Positions 41,762-51,339 of a DNA stretch of 64,000 nt are shown here, piece after piece. Below the pieces are notes generated by a model that had not been told where the DNA came from, did no database searches, and saw only the letters and a list, made by a program, of their open reading frames with translations. This DNA comes from JBQQPY01 sp052258065 (lineage in GTDB: Bacteria; Pseudomonadota; Gammaproteobacteria; Enterobacterales; Enterobacteriaceae). Position numbers and translations under genes: made by a program. Each line of letters opens with the position of its first letter. The stretch's first letter is position 1. The DNA lies in assembly GCA_052258065.1 (NCBI GenBank), contig JBQQPY010000002.1:1302001-1366000 (forward strand), given 5' to 3'.

Positions 41762-42652
41762 GTGCTGGGCAAGATAAAGATAGTTCTACAACACCTACTG
41801 CCTAAGCGCTGCCTAACCCAGCTAGCTGGTTGGGGCGCCGAACGCCGCGGTGGCTGGCTTACTCGCTGGGTTATTAAAGTGTTTGTGCGCTACTATAAGG
41901 TCGATATGCAGGAGGCGCAGCAGCCAGATGTAGCCGCCTATCCGACTTTTAACGCATTCTTTGTCCGGCCGCTGCGCGATGATAACGCGCGGCCCATTGA
42001 TGTCGATCCGGCGGTAATAGTGCTGCCGGCGGATGGGATTATCTTGCAGCTAGGCTCCATTGAGGGAGTGCGGGTATTCCAGGCGAAGGGGCACGATTAC
42101 AGTCTGGAAGCGCTGTTAGCCGGCAATAAGTTTATAATCGCCCACTTTCGCGACGGCAGCTTCGTTACTACCTATCTAGCGCCGCGCGATTATCATCGCG
42201 TACATATGCCTTGCAACGGCGCGCTACGCGAAATGCTATACGTGCCGGGCAATTTGTTTTCAGTTAATCCACTGACCGCGGCTAATATCCCCAACCTATT
42301 CGCCCGCAATGAGCGGGTAATATGCCTATTCGATACCGATTTTGGCCCGATGGCGCAAATTCTAGTGGGCGCGACAATTGTTGGCAGTATCGAGACCGTC
42401 TGGGCGGGCACGATTACGCCTCCGCGAGATGGGATTATCAAACGCTGGAGCTACCCGAGAGCAGACACCGACGAGGCGGTGGTACTGCTGAAAGGACAGG
42501 AAATGGGGCGCTTCAAGCTAGGCTCCACCGTTATCAACCTGTTCGCCGGCAAAAAAATCCTGCTTGGAAAGCATCTGTCTAGCGGATATGTTGCCCGCGT
42601 CGGTCAGCGGCTGGCCTACGGCGCCGCGAAAACGGATAGCCTGCTGAACTGA
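41762..42652 (+). CDS. psd: Phosphatidylserine decarboxylase proenzyme
   Basis: Membrane enzyme making phosphatidylethanolamine from phosphatidylserine, with a pyruvoyl cofactor formed by self-cleavage. The motif LGST is at residues 253-256; cleavage occurs between G254 and S255. Other conserved parts: AGWGAERRGGWLTRWVI, PADGIILQLGSIE, PRDYHRVHMPCNG, NERVICLFDT, and VGATIVGSIETVWAGTITPP. 296 residues, shorter than E. coli (322) because the variable C-terminal tail is reduced. GTG start with GAGG a short distance upstream. mscM follows after 31 bp, likely one operon. Confidence 0.95.
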   Translation: MLGKIKIVLQHLLPKRCLTQLAGWGAERRGGWLTRWVIKVFVRYYKVDMQEAQQPDVAAYPTFNAFFVRPLRDDNARPIDVDPAVIVLPADGIILQLGSIEGVRVFQAKGHDYSLEALLAGNKFIIAHFRDGSFVTTYLAPRDYHRVHMPCNGALREMLYVPGNLFSVNPLTAANIPNLFARNERVICLFDTDFGPMAQILVGATIVGSIETVWAGTITPPRDGIIKRWSYPRADTDEAVVLLKGQEMGRFKLGSTVINLFAGKKILLGKHLSSGYVARVGQRLAYGAAKTDSLLN

Positions 42653-42683
42653 ATCCTCTACGGTTAACAAGAGAGCTCTCACT

Positions 42684-45600
42684 TTGCATCTGATTATACT
42701 TTCCCTCCTATGGTGGCTGCTCGCCTGCCCGTCTTTCGCCACCAACCTACCAGATGAGGGCCAGCTTCAAAAAGATCTGCAGCAGGTGCAGAATGATAAA
42801 GCCATGTTGAACCAGTCAGCGATTATCGAGGTGCTGCAGTCAGCACTGAACACTCTAGCTGAGGGAAAAGCGTCCAAAACTAAAATAAGAGAATATCAGA
42901 AGGCTATCGACGATTTTCCGGCGCTGACCCGCCAGCTGAGGAATGAAAAAGACAGGGAGCCGGATCAGCCAGCCCTCTTCAGCTCTAAACTCGCAAGTAG
43001 TGAGCTGAATCAACGAGTTCTACAGACTAATAGTCAACTGATGGATCTGGCCCGACAGTTACAGCAAGAGCAGGATCATACGCACGCCATCAGCGACTCG
43101 CTAAGCCTGCTGCCGCAGCAGCAAGCTGAAGTTCGCAGAGCGCTAAGCGGTGTGCAACAACAGCTCAAGGCGCTGCGTAATCCCAGCACAATGCTGGAAA
43201 AAGCGCAGGCTGGCGCGCTACAGGCTGAACAGGCCACGCTTCACCTTAAGTTAGAGGAACTGAATCTTGCACAGTTAAGTGCCAATAATCGCCAGGAGTT
43301 GTCCCGACTGCGCGCTCAGTTGTTAAAGAAGCGCCATGATCGCGTCGACCAAGCACTGCAGGCGCTAAGCAATCATCTTAATAGTCTACGTCAGCAGGAG
43401 GCAGAACAGGCAATCGAGTATACCGAAATGCTGGCGGAACAGGTCGGTGAGCTGCCCAAGTCGATCGGCATCCCTTTGCAAACTAATCGCGAACTTTCCA
43501 GCGCGCTAAATCAACAGGCCCAGCGGATGGAACTTATTGCGGCGCAGCAGCGCCAGGCGGCCTCGCAAACACTGCAGGTACGTCAGGCGCTTACGACGCT
43601 ACGCGAACAGGCGCAGTGGCTGGATGAATCACCGGCGCTCGGAGAAACCCTGCGAGCCCAGGTATCTAGGCTGCCGGAGATGCCCAAACCGCAGCAGCTC
43701 GACAGTGACATGGCTGAATTGCGCGTGCAATGCCTGCATTTTGAAGACTTAATGAACAAGCTACCGCAGCTTGCTCAAGGATTGCAGGACGATAGTTCGC
43801 CGTTGACTCCGGCGCAGCGCCGCATTCTCGACGCGCAGCTCGCCACCCAGCGCAATCTTCTCAATGAGCTCCTGACCGGCTGCAATACCCAAATCCTTGA
43901 TCTTACCAAGCTGAAGGTAGCGAATAGTCAGCTCGAAGAGGCGATGAGTGAGATCCAGGAAGCCGCCCATCGCTATCTGTTCTGGGTAGCCGACGTGAGC
44001 CCGATCGGTCTTTCCTACCCGCTGCATGTTGGCCAGGATCTGCGCCGGGTAGTGACCCTGGATACGTTCAGCCAGCTGACCAATGCGCTCGGCATGATGC
44101 TGACCAGCCAGGACACGCTCATTCGGCTATTCGGGGCGCTGTTGCTAATCGGTTTTAGTCTTAGTTCCCGCCGGCATTATCATGCCTTTCTTGAGCGCTC
44201 CAGCGTCCGGGTGGGCAAGGTCAATCAGGATCATTTTTCCCTCACCCTGCTTAATGTTTTCTGGTCGGTGCTGGTTGCCATGCCGCTGCCGGTACTGTGG
44301 GCAGCACTAGGATATGGCTTACGCCACGCCTGGTCTTATCCAGTGGCGGTTGCCATTGGCGGCGGCGTCGGCGCCACAGTGCCGGTGCTATGGGGGTTTA
44401 TAGTATGCGCCCACTTCGCGCGCCCGCAGGGGCTATTTATCGTGCATTTCGGCTGGCCACAACAGCAGGTAAAGCGCGCGCTGCGCTACTACACGCTGTC
44501 TATCGGCATGATCGTACAGCTGATTATGGCGCTGATATCGTTTGATGATTACAGCGAGAGAGAGCTTGCAGGAACACTAGGCAGATTATGCTTTCTCCTG
44601 TTATGTTCCTGTCTGGCGCTGGTAACAAGCAGTTTAAAGCGTGCAGGCCTACCACTGTATCTTGATAAGCATGGCGTCGGCGATAATGTCGTCAACCGTT
44701 CGTTATGGAACCTGATGGTCTGTGCGCCTATCGTCGCGGCCGCCGCGGCGTGCCTCGGGCATCTGGCGACCGCACAGGCTCTCCTGGCGCGACTGGAAAC
44801 CTCGGTTGCGATTTGGTTCTTCTTGCTGATTATCTATTATATTATTCGTCGTTGGATGTTTATTCAGCGGCGGCGCATTGCCTTCGAGCGCACTAAACAG
44901 CGCCGCGCGGAGATGCTGGCTCAGCGGGCGCGCAATAATGAAGAAGATCTCTGGCAATCCCAACTAAATGATGCTGCTGCCGAAGTCGATGAAAAGGTGC
45001 TGGATCTCGATACCATCAGCGCACAGTCGCTACAGCTAGTACGTTCTATTCTGACGCTGATTGCGCTGTTATCGGTGATTTTATTGTGGTCGGAGTTGCA
45101 TTCAGCGTTCGGCTTCCTGGAAAATATTACCCTCTGGGGTGCTACCTCCACTATTCGGGGAGTCGATAGCGTTCAGCCGATTACGCTCGGCGCAGTGCTA
45201 ATCGCGATTTTAGTCTTTATTATCACCACCCAGATGATGCGCAACCTACCCGCTCTGTTAGAGCTAGCCTTGCTGCAGCATTTAGATTTGACCCCCGGCA
45301 CAGGGTATGCCATTACTAGATTGAGTAAATATAGTCTGATGCTGCTTGGAGGGATTATTGGTTTCTCCATGATAGGCATCGAGTGGTCAAAACTGCAGTG
45401 GCTAGTGGCGGCACTGGGCGTAGGGCTAGGGTTTGGTCTTCAAGAAATCTTCGCCAATTTTATTTCCGGCCTGATGATACTATTTGAAAAACCGATTCGG
45501 ATTGGCGATACCGTCACTATTCGCAATCTGACAGGCAACATTACCCGCATTAACACTCGCGCTACCACGATTACCGACTGGGATCGAAAAGAGATTATAG

Positions 45601-46007
45601 TACCTAACAAGGCCTTTATTACTGAACAGTTCGTTAACTGGTCGCTGTCTGATACTATAACGCGTGTTGTGTTGAGCATCCCAGCCCCTGCAAGCGCTAA
45701 TATCGAGCAAGTTACGCACATTCTAGTGCAGGCGGCGCGGCGCTGCCCGCTCGTATTAGAGCTGCCGGCACCGGAGGTCTTCCTCGTGGATTTAAAGCAG
45801 GGCTTACCCCTGTTTGAGCTGCGTATGTATGCTGCCGAAATGGGGCACCGGATGCCACTGCGCCATCAAGTACACGGGCTAATCTTTGAAAGCTATCGCG
45901 AACACGGCATAGAATTACCTTTTCCGGCCTTCCAGTTGGGCAAAAATCAGACTAAAATCGATAATATCCCTGACAACCGAATCCAGCCGGAAAGCAGCTC
46001 GCTATGA
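42684..46007 (+). CDS. mscM: Mechanosensitive channel MscM (YjeP)
   Basis: Large MscS-family channel of the inner membrane that opens on membrane tension. 1,107 residues, the E. coli length, in one intact frame. A signal peptide (LIILSLLWWLLACPSFA) is followed by a long periplasmic coiled-coil region rich in Q/L/E (about 25-480), many membrane segments (about 480-930) and the C-terminal MscS domain with WLVAALGVGLGFGLQEIFANF, GDTVTIRNLTG and IIVPNKAFITEQFVNWSL. A TTG start at 42684 matches the E. coli start (MRLII); it is 31 bp after psd. Retention of so large a channel in a reduced genome suggests real osmotic demand, but this is inference. Confidence 0.95.
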   Translation: MHLIILSLLWWLLACPSFATNLPDEGQLQKDLQQVQNDKAMLNQSAIIEVLQSALNTLAEGKASKTKIREYQKAIDDFPALTRQLRNEKDREPDQPALFSSKLASSELNQRVLQTNSQLMDLARQLQQEQDHTHAISDSLSLLPQQQAEVRRALSGVQQQLKALRNPSTMLEKAQAGALQAEQATLHLKLEELNLAQLSANNRQELSRLRAQLLKKRHDRVDQALQALSNHLNSLRQQEAEQAIEYTEMLAEQVGELPKSIGIPLQTNRELSSALNQQAQRMELIAAQQRQAASQTLQVRQALTTLREQAQWLDESPALGETLRAQVSRLPEMPKPQQLDSDMAELRVQCLHFEDLMNKLPQLAQGLQDDSSPLTPAQRRILDAQLATQRNLLNELLTGCNTQILDLTKLKVANSQLEEAMSEIQEAAHRYLFWVADVSPIGLSYPLHVGQDLRRVVTLDTFSQLTNALGMMLTSQDTLIRLFGALLLIGFSLSSRRHYHAFLERSSVRVGKVNQDHFSLTLLNVFWSVLVAMPLPVLWAALGYGLRHAWSYPVAVAIGGGVGATVPVLWGFIVCAHFARPQGLFIVHFGWPQQQVKRALRYYTLSIGMIVQLIMALISFDDYSERELAGTLGRLCFLLLCSCLALVTSSLKRAGLPLYLDKHGVGDNVVNRSLWNLMVCAPIVAAAAACLGHLATAQALLARLETSVAIWFFLLIIYYIIRRWMFIQRRRIAFERTKQRRAEMLAQRARNNEEDLWQSQLNDAAAEVDEKVLDLDTISAQSLQLVRSILTLIALLSVILLWSELHSAFGFLENITLWGATSTIRGVDSVQPITLGAVLIAILVFIITTQMMRNLPALLELALLQHLDLTPGTGYAITRLSKYSLMLLGGIIGFSMIGIEWSKLQWLVAALGVGLGFGLQEIFANFISGLMILFEKPIRIGDTVTIRNLTGNITRINTRATTITDWDRKEIIVPNKAFITEQFVNWSLSDTITRVVLSIPAPASANIEQVTHILVQAARRCPLVLELPAPEVFLVDLKQGLPLFELRMYAAEMGHRMPLRHQVHGLIFESYREHGIELPFPAFQLGKNQTKIDNIPDNRIQPESSSL

Positions 46008-46049
46008 GGGCCAACAGTCCGTCATAGTTGTAGCGCATCCTGCTCATAG

Positions 46050-46805
46050 CTCTAAAAAGCTGTGGAACAGCAATGCGTTAAAACAATCTCGCATGAAACA
46101 GTAAGGTGCACACTAAAAAACTTACTGAAACCGTCGGCGTACCGACAATCAGTTAATGCCGAATTCGTTGTTGCTATGAAAATATGCTGCACGCGTATCG
46201 TAAGCTCTATGACACGATTAATCTAGGAATTTGCACAGACAAGACTTCTCGTCAATAATTTATTTAACGTACATGCGTAGCGCTGCCGTTGAGGCTTGCA
46301 AAACCTGCTCGTAAGGACTATTCATACAAACAGCTTGGGGCGTGCAATCTCTTCATGGCCAGTGAGCGATTGGTGGGGTCGTCGGCTAACCAAATTGGTT
46401 GAGCATAGAAGGGGCATAGAAGTAGAAGCGATTGGGCTTACTTTCTTAAAGTACTTCAAGACAACATCCTTAGGCACATCGAATTACGCTACTCATAAAT
46501 CAACATTCATAGTCTAGATTCGTTGTATTCAGCTTTCCAGCCGAATTAGGCAAGGCTTTATAGAATCGTTTTGAATTCATTTATACATCCTAAAATAGCA
46601 GTTAGCTAAACATGAGGCAATTTACTACTCAGAAAATATCTGAATCGTCATATTAATAATATTAAGACATTGCGAAGTGAAGTCACCGCCTAATGGATGC
46701 GATGCGATTCAATAAATGCAAAGATCGATTAGGATTTCATTACTGATAAGGCTTGTATCAATATCAAGCGTCTTTATCCATTATTTAACATGTGACGTGA
46801 CACTA
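46050..46805 (+). mobile_element. IS630-like family B remnant, 5' truncated
   Basis: Begins in the transposase near the NAEFVVAMK region (46155) and continues through the LK..KPARKDYSYKQLGA region to the C-terminal end near 46800. Frames are broken. It starts about 45 bp after mscM. Confidence 0.6.
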
Positions 46806-47209
46806 GCAAGTGATCTACTGGCAGCAGCCATTCTCGGGATTGAAGAGTGCAGCCAGGAAATTCTTTAACAGTGCACGATGAAATGATTTTCAAAAAACTG
46901 AATACCGACGACTACACACATGATACGTTAAGCGCTCTTCTGGGAACCACTCCAAATTTGTCCAAAGGTCCACCGCTTAACGTTAGCGGATTTCAAGCGC
47001 CTTAATATCGGAAGGAATAACTCGATAAAAATTGAAATTACCCACTACCATCGTGCTACTTGACAATCTCAACCGTAACTTCTGAAACTTCCGAAACGGC
47101 AAAATTGTGTATGATTTTTAACGAATAATTGCTGAATGCATATTATCACTTCAATTTAAAAAAATCCATACTGCTAAGTCAAATACTTTTTCACTAAATC
47201 AGTGTTTAT
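46806..47209. other. Unassigned spacer
   Basis: About 400 bp with no good open frame and no recognised IS or gene. It includes a GC-richer part (46870-47100) that may be an old gene remnant; no motif could be named. ycaQ, which lies between lpxK and ycaR in E. coli, was not found here or elsewhere in the window. Confidence 0.3.
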
Positions 47210-47450
47210 AAATATGCCATTATTTTGAAAGTACGCGAGGCGCGAAAATACGTATAAGCGCGCCTTAAAGTTTCTACACGCAACTAAATTAGCCAAGCGA
47301 ACATTCTGACTGATATGGTCTCGGCAGACTCGCATATAGATGTGCTTATGGTTACTTGCTGAGCTGTCTTATGGTATCTTAAAAACTTAAGATTATTTTT
47401 GTTAATTTCCTCGCAATAGCTAATTAGTACAATTAATCAGCTTTAAACCG
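47210..47450. repeat. Unidentified repeat D, copy 2
   Basis: Second copy of the repeat at 20100-20395, with the shared segment around 47330-47420. The orientation is the same. The flanks differ, so this is dispersed, not a duplicated locus. Family unknown. Confidence 0.4.
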
Positions 47451-48073
47451 ATTTAAACAGCACAGCAAGAGCATAGAGCAAAATCCTCTCTTAGTATTGG
47501 CGCAGATAATTTAGTTAACGCTACTAATAACAGAAAGGTATAAGCATATACTACCTAAAAAGCTATCAAGTAGCAGCTTATTCGCGCTGTAAAAGCCTCC
47601 GGCGGCATTGCATACAAGTTTTGCCCCGGCAGGGTAGTTGCCTGACCGTCTGGTAACGCTTCCTGGTGACCGGATACTGTTTATGAAATGCAAAGCACTA
47701 AAGCAAAAATCTAGCCCTCTCAGTAGCACCAGACGATTAGCTCAAAGCGCCGCGCTGAAATTATTATTCTGGATAGTAAATATCAGCGATATATTATGAA
47801 GATTAAATGGTTACCGCAAGTAATCAACGGAAAATGTAAATAATGAAACTAGATAACGTACGGGTGCTGACTTTCAAGTCACACTATATAGAAGAGATCG
47901 TCGCTATGAAAAACGGCGGTGAGGGTATTAAGAATGCCCCTTATCTAGTCAATCTGGGCAAGCAACCGAACGAAGACTAGAAAACCCAGACGCTCCAGGT
48001 AGAGATTGAGCATATAGCTGAAAATAACAAGCAAGTACACCACCTGACGCAGGAGCGTGTTGCTGAAAATCAA
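47451..48073 (+). other. Unassigned region with a small open frame
   Basis: From 47843 a plus-strand frame reads MKLDNVRVLTFKSHYIEEIVA and on for 45 codons to a stop near 47980; after the stop the same frame continues in a lysine-, glutamate- and glutamine-rich, coiled-coil-like stretch. I do not recognise it; phage-like origin is a guess. An overlapping minus-strand open frame (47511-47729) has no recognisable features. A tRNA-like remnant follows. Confidence 0.25.
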
Positions 48074-48141
48074 GGCGCAAGCAGTATTCGAACCTGCAGC
48101 TTACGGTTGGGAGACCCGTATACTATTTAAGCTACCGATTC
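48074..48141 (-). tRNA. tRNA-like remnant, probably non-functional
   Basis: The minus strand keeps a D-arm-like TAGCTTAAATAGTA, an anticodon-arm-like GGGTCTCCCAACC and a T-arm GGTTCGAATA flanked by GCAG/CTGC. The anticodon loop as written is CTCCCAA (CCC, glycine), but a decayed tRNA-Trp (CTCCAAA) is as possible. The two acceptor strands (GAATCGG and TTGCGCC) do not pair and the anticodon stem has mismatches, so this is a degraded tRNA. Confidence 0.45.
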
Positions 48142-48239
48142 AAAGAGTAATTAATAACCGAGCGACCGCATAATTATTTTTTAAATAAAAACCAAAGCAG
48201 TAGCAATTAGGCCATCAAAGCGCTGTCGGAAAAATCTAG

Positions 48240-48640
48240 CAGCTTGTCTAGCCGTTTAAAGCAAACTCTAGGAAGAATTTACAGATCGTCTTTTGGGCTG
48301 GTGAAAAAACTTAGCGACTGGGAAATATCAATTCAATCGCTTATATACAGAGATTTATATAAAACAACGTCTTAGCTTACAGGTGCACTTATAAACGAAT
48401 GATATAGCAGAGCGATTTAATAGACGTATAGAGGATTGGCTGAAAAGCAACCATTGCGATTCTGATGAAGAGATTAAGATTATATTGTACCGATAGGTTT
48501 GGATCTATCATCAAGAATTGTCCCAATAAATATTGGGCAGTAAAACTACTCTTGCAATCTATCAAATATTGCGCGCAATTATTGCGTGAGATTGCCAATT
48601 TCTTTTCCAGAAAATGGTCAAACAAGCTCACCAGCTAACG
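48240..48640 (+). pseudogene. IS481-like transposase, C-terminal half
   Basis: The plus strand reads GRIYRSSFGLVKKLSDWEISIQ and, about 48410-48530, AERFNRRIEDWLKSNHCDSDEEI, then VWIYHQELSQ and LGSKTTL, matching the IS481 C-terminal VERFNGRIEDVLQSHHFRSGEEL...VWLYNQQLPQ. N-terminal half missing. It lies just downstream of kdsB, in convergent orientation. Confidence 0.65.
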
Positions 48641-48716
48641 CACCAAGCATTATGGGAAGAATCAGCGTAAAGCGTAAAGTGGGAAATCAGCAAGGAAATC
48701 TTAATAGGCTCCCGCG

Positions 48717-49490
48717 CTAGTCAACACGGGACAGCCACTCAAGTTGCTGCTGCAAGATACGAACCCGCGCTAGCTCTTCCGGCGTATCTACGCTGATGCC
48801 GGGCTCCACGCTTACCGCCGAGACATGTATTTTTTCGCCATACCACAAGACGCGAAGCTGTTCGAGGGTCTCTATTTTTTCTAGCGGACTGGCTGGCCAA
48901 TTGACATAACGGCGAATAAAGTCAGCGCGGTAAGCATAAATCCCAATATGGCGTAGAAGAGATTTGGAGAGGTGATTACGGTTGCGAGCAAACCCTTCAT
49001 AATCCCATAGAATCGTGGCACGTGTGAAATACAAGGCGTAGCAGCGCGCATCGACCACTACCTTTACCGAGTTGGGGTTAAATGCCTCTTCCTCCGTCGT
49101 GATAGGCACGGCTACCGTAGTCATGCCAGCATGGGCGCCTCGCAGATTATCCGCCACCTGTCTGATGATTTGCGGCGGAATGAGCGGTTCATCCCCTTGC
49201 ACATTGACGATTATCCGATCGTCAGGGAAGTCGTATCTGTCGATAACCTCATGAAGCCGCTCAGTGCCAGATTGATGATCCGAGCGAGTCAGACAGACTT
49301 CACCGCCGATACGTTGAACTGCCTCGACTACGCCTGCATGATCGGTGGCGACAATAACCCGAGCGGCGCCGGAGGCTTGCGCTTGTTCCATGACGCGCAC
49401 TACCATGGGTTTTCCGTTGATATCAGCCAACGGCTTACCGGGCAGGCGGATTGAGGCGAAACGGGCCGGAATAATAGCAATAAAACTCAT
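48717..49490 (-). CDS. kdsB: CMP-Kdo synthetase KdsB
   Basis: Activates 3-deoxy-D-manno-octulosonate with CTP for transfer to lipid A. 257 residues (E. coli 248). The N-terminal nucleotide-binding PARFASIRLPGKPLADINGKPM, then VATDHAGV, TRSDHQSGTERL, NVQGDEPLI (VQGDE 97-101), AVPITTEEEAFNPNSVKVV and LRHIGIYAYRADFIRRYVNW are intact. The ATG lies three bases after the ycaR stop, so the two are co-translated. In E. coli both lie downstream of msbA-lpxK in the same direction; here they are inverted relative to those genes. Confidence 0.95.
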   Translation of the reverse strand: MSFIAIIPARFASIRLPGKPLADINGKPMVVRVMEQAQASGAARVIVATDHAGVVEAVQRIGGEVCLTRSDHQSGTERLHEVIDRYDFPDDRIIVNVQGDEPLIPPQIIRQVADNLRGAHAGMTTVAVPITTEEEAFNPNSVKVVVDARCYALYFTRATILWDYEGFARNRNHLSKSLLRHIGIYAYRADFIRRYVNWPASPLEKIETLEQLRVLWYGEKIHVSAVSVEPGISVDTPEELARVRILQQQLEWLSRVD

Positions 49491-49493
49491 GAA

Positions 49494-49667
49494 TTAGTCT
49501 CGTCCATTGTAATAGCGCGCTTCGCTCTGTAGCAGGACAGGGATACCCTTACAAAAGGGGTAAGCCAGCGCATCAGACTTACAAATTAGTTCCTGTTGTT
49601 CTTTGTTATAATAAAGTTTGCCTTTACAGACTGGGCAAGCGATGATTTCCAATAGGCGACGATCCAT
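49494..49667 (-). CDS. ycaR: YcaR, Trm112-like zinc-binding small protein
   Basis: A 57-codon frame MDRRLLEIIACPVCKGKL to EARYYNGRD. It matches E. coli YcaR (60 residues; MDHRLLEIIACPVCNGKL), the UPF0434/Trm112 type. The metal-site CPVC is conserved, with a further C in ELICKSDALAYPF and an unusual YPFCKG where E. coli has FPLRDG. A strong GGAGG precedes the ATG by five bases. The stop lies three bases before kdsB. Trm112-like proteins act as methyltransferase partners; the exact role of bacterial YcaR is not established. Confidence 0.93.
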   Translation of the reverse strand: MDRRLLEIIACPVCKGKLYYNKEQQELICKSDALAYPFCKGIPVLLQSEARYYNGRD

Positions 49668-49849
49668 GATTCCTCCAAGGGTGGCATGCCTGCGTAAAAG
49701 ATGATAGTGCAGAGCATAGCATAAGCGGCACTTGGCCGGGAATGACTAGAGGCAATCCCTATTGTCTATCACAGACTTTGCAGATAATCGTCATTTTTTG
49801 TGCAGATGTTATTGATACCTAGCCGGCTCAGTAGGAGTGGCAATTTTAT

Positions 49850-50060
49850 CAATTGAATCACATCTCAAAGATTAATAAGATAGGATTGCCATGGAAACGT
49901 TACCTAATTACGCATTTTAGTCATATAGCCTTAAAAGGCTACATTTATCATGCATGCTTTAAATGCGGCCAACAAGAAGCACGGCATCAGCCTCCTGAGT
50001 CAGAACATCAGTTAAAATCGATATCTAATTTAGGCTGGGTAACGCGAGACCAATATTAGT
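49850..50060 (+). repeat. Unidentified repeat E
   Basis: Shares an ATTACGCATTTTA(G/A)TCA block and an AACAAGAAGC block with 62400-62530; a weaker match is at 59380-59480. A 68-codon frame is open on the plus strand here but not in the other copies. It may be the remnant of an IS family not otherwise recognised. Confidence 0.35.
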
Positions 50061-50084
50061 ATCAAATTGAACGGTAAGTACCGG

Positions 50085-50170
50085 TTATTGCGTTTTTTAG
50101 ATTCTCTAGCAGAGTACTCATCTACTTAAAAAGTGTTTATTTCCAGTCTAGCTCAAGCTAGAGTGGGTAA
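50085..50170. repeat. Repeat C copy
   Basis: Matches 32440-32545 directly and 33250-33340 inverted, with the GATTCTCTAGCAGAGTACTC block followed by AAAAAGTGTTTATTTCCAG, which is also found at 38790. No coding content. Bases 50171-50509 hold further AT-rich sequence with no feature recognised. Confidence 0.4.
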
Positions 50171-50509
50171 AGTATGCAACAGGAAACGTTAAACAAAATC
50201 ATTGCTTTTCGCTAATTTTAGACGTTAAGCAATACAGTATCGCTTAACGGATCGGTTAAAATACGTTATCTAAGCTGTATCTAAGCTGTTTATTTTCTAT
50301 TTTAGCACCGGACCCGCCGCGTATTCACTCTCTGCTAACGCATCCTACCGCACGTCATACTTATTTCTCGTATAGTGGCATTCCGAGGGAGTAGTATGTC
50401 CTGCTGATTTATTTAATAGACGATTCCAATAATCGAGCAATGATGCGCCATGAAAGGTCTATCTTTCAGGAATTTTAAGAACCAGATATTTTTTTAATTA
50501 CTTGCATGA

Positions 50510-51095
50510 ACTTATTCGTTATTACATCCCGGAAAGTAGTATGGTTTTTAATAAATTAGGCTTGAGTTTCTAATAATATTTCACACTCTGCAATAGAGTT
50601 TTACTAACTAATACTGCTTGAGAAAATTTCTAATTGTAACGCCAGACATATCGATACGGCGTGATCTCAAGCTTTCACTAGAATAGAAATAGTGGATTTT
50701 CATAACACCTTCTATACGCCAATGAAATCGCTCTAGCATACCATTCGTTTCTGGATATATAGCCATTCTAAGATGGCATTCTATATCGATCCTTTCACAC
50801 AAGCGGTCACATTTATGTGTCCCTATAGCTAAGCCTTTTCGCAGTTTAAAAAAACGACATATAAATTCTTTGCCATTGTCTATAAGGCCCCGATAAAGGG
50901 CTATCGGACACGTTCGACTAAGATCATGAAAGAAGTGCTCTGCATTAGTCGCAGTCTTCGCTTCATAACGACAGAAAAAGCCTATTGAGTCGCTCAATAT
51001 ACTCCCACGAAAAGATAACATCGTGAGTTTTTATTTCGCATTTTGGAAAATATTTATATCAATATGCAGGTGAACAGGTTCATAGCTTTTAAGCG
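50510..51095 (-). pseudogene. IS481-like transposase, longest open fragment
   Basis: A 137-codon minus-strand frame (50608-51021) reads IGFFCRYEAKTATNAEHFFHDL, CPIALYRGLIDNGKEFICRFF, GTHKCDRLCERIDIECHLRM and ETNGMLERFHWRIEGVMKIHYF, matching the IS481 rve core end to end (TDNGKEFTDRLFG, DRLCAELGIEHRLT, QTNGMVERFNGRIE). A frameshift then separates the C-terminal YRYVWRYN region. The first rve aspartate region is eroded. Confidence 0.75.
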
Positions 51096-51339
51096 GTCAT
51101 TACGCACCTAAATAAATAAAAAATTAGTGAAAATTAAAAAATAAAATTAATTATTTATAATTAAACAAGGCTGATTAATTATAATTAAATTCTGACTATT
51201 ACTTTTTCTTAAAATTAGAATCATTATAGATTGACGCAGAAACTTTCAAGCCAAGCAAATAGGGTTAGGATTCTTGCGCATTCACTGGCAGAATATTCTC
51301 TTTATAACGTTTGATAGTATTATACTACCGGAGTTTGAT

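Noticed and set aside
51274..51339. N-terminal extension of pdxB
   Set aside because: No PdxB has it; sequence there belongs to IS-derived spacer, and GGAG sits right before the ATG at 51340.
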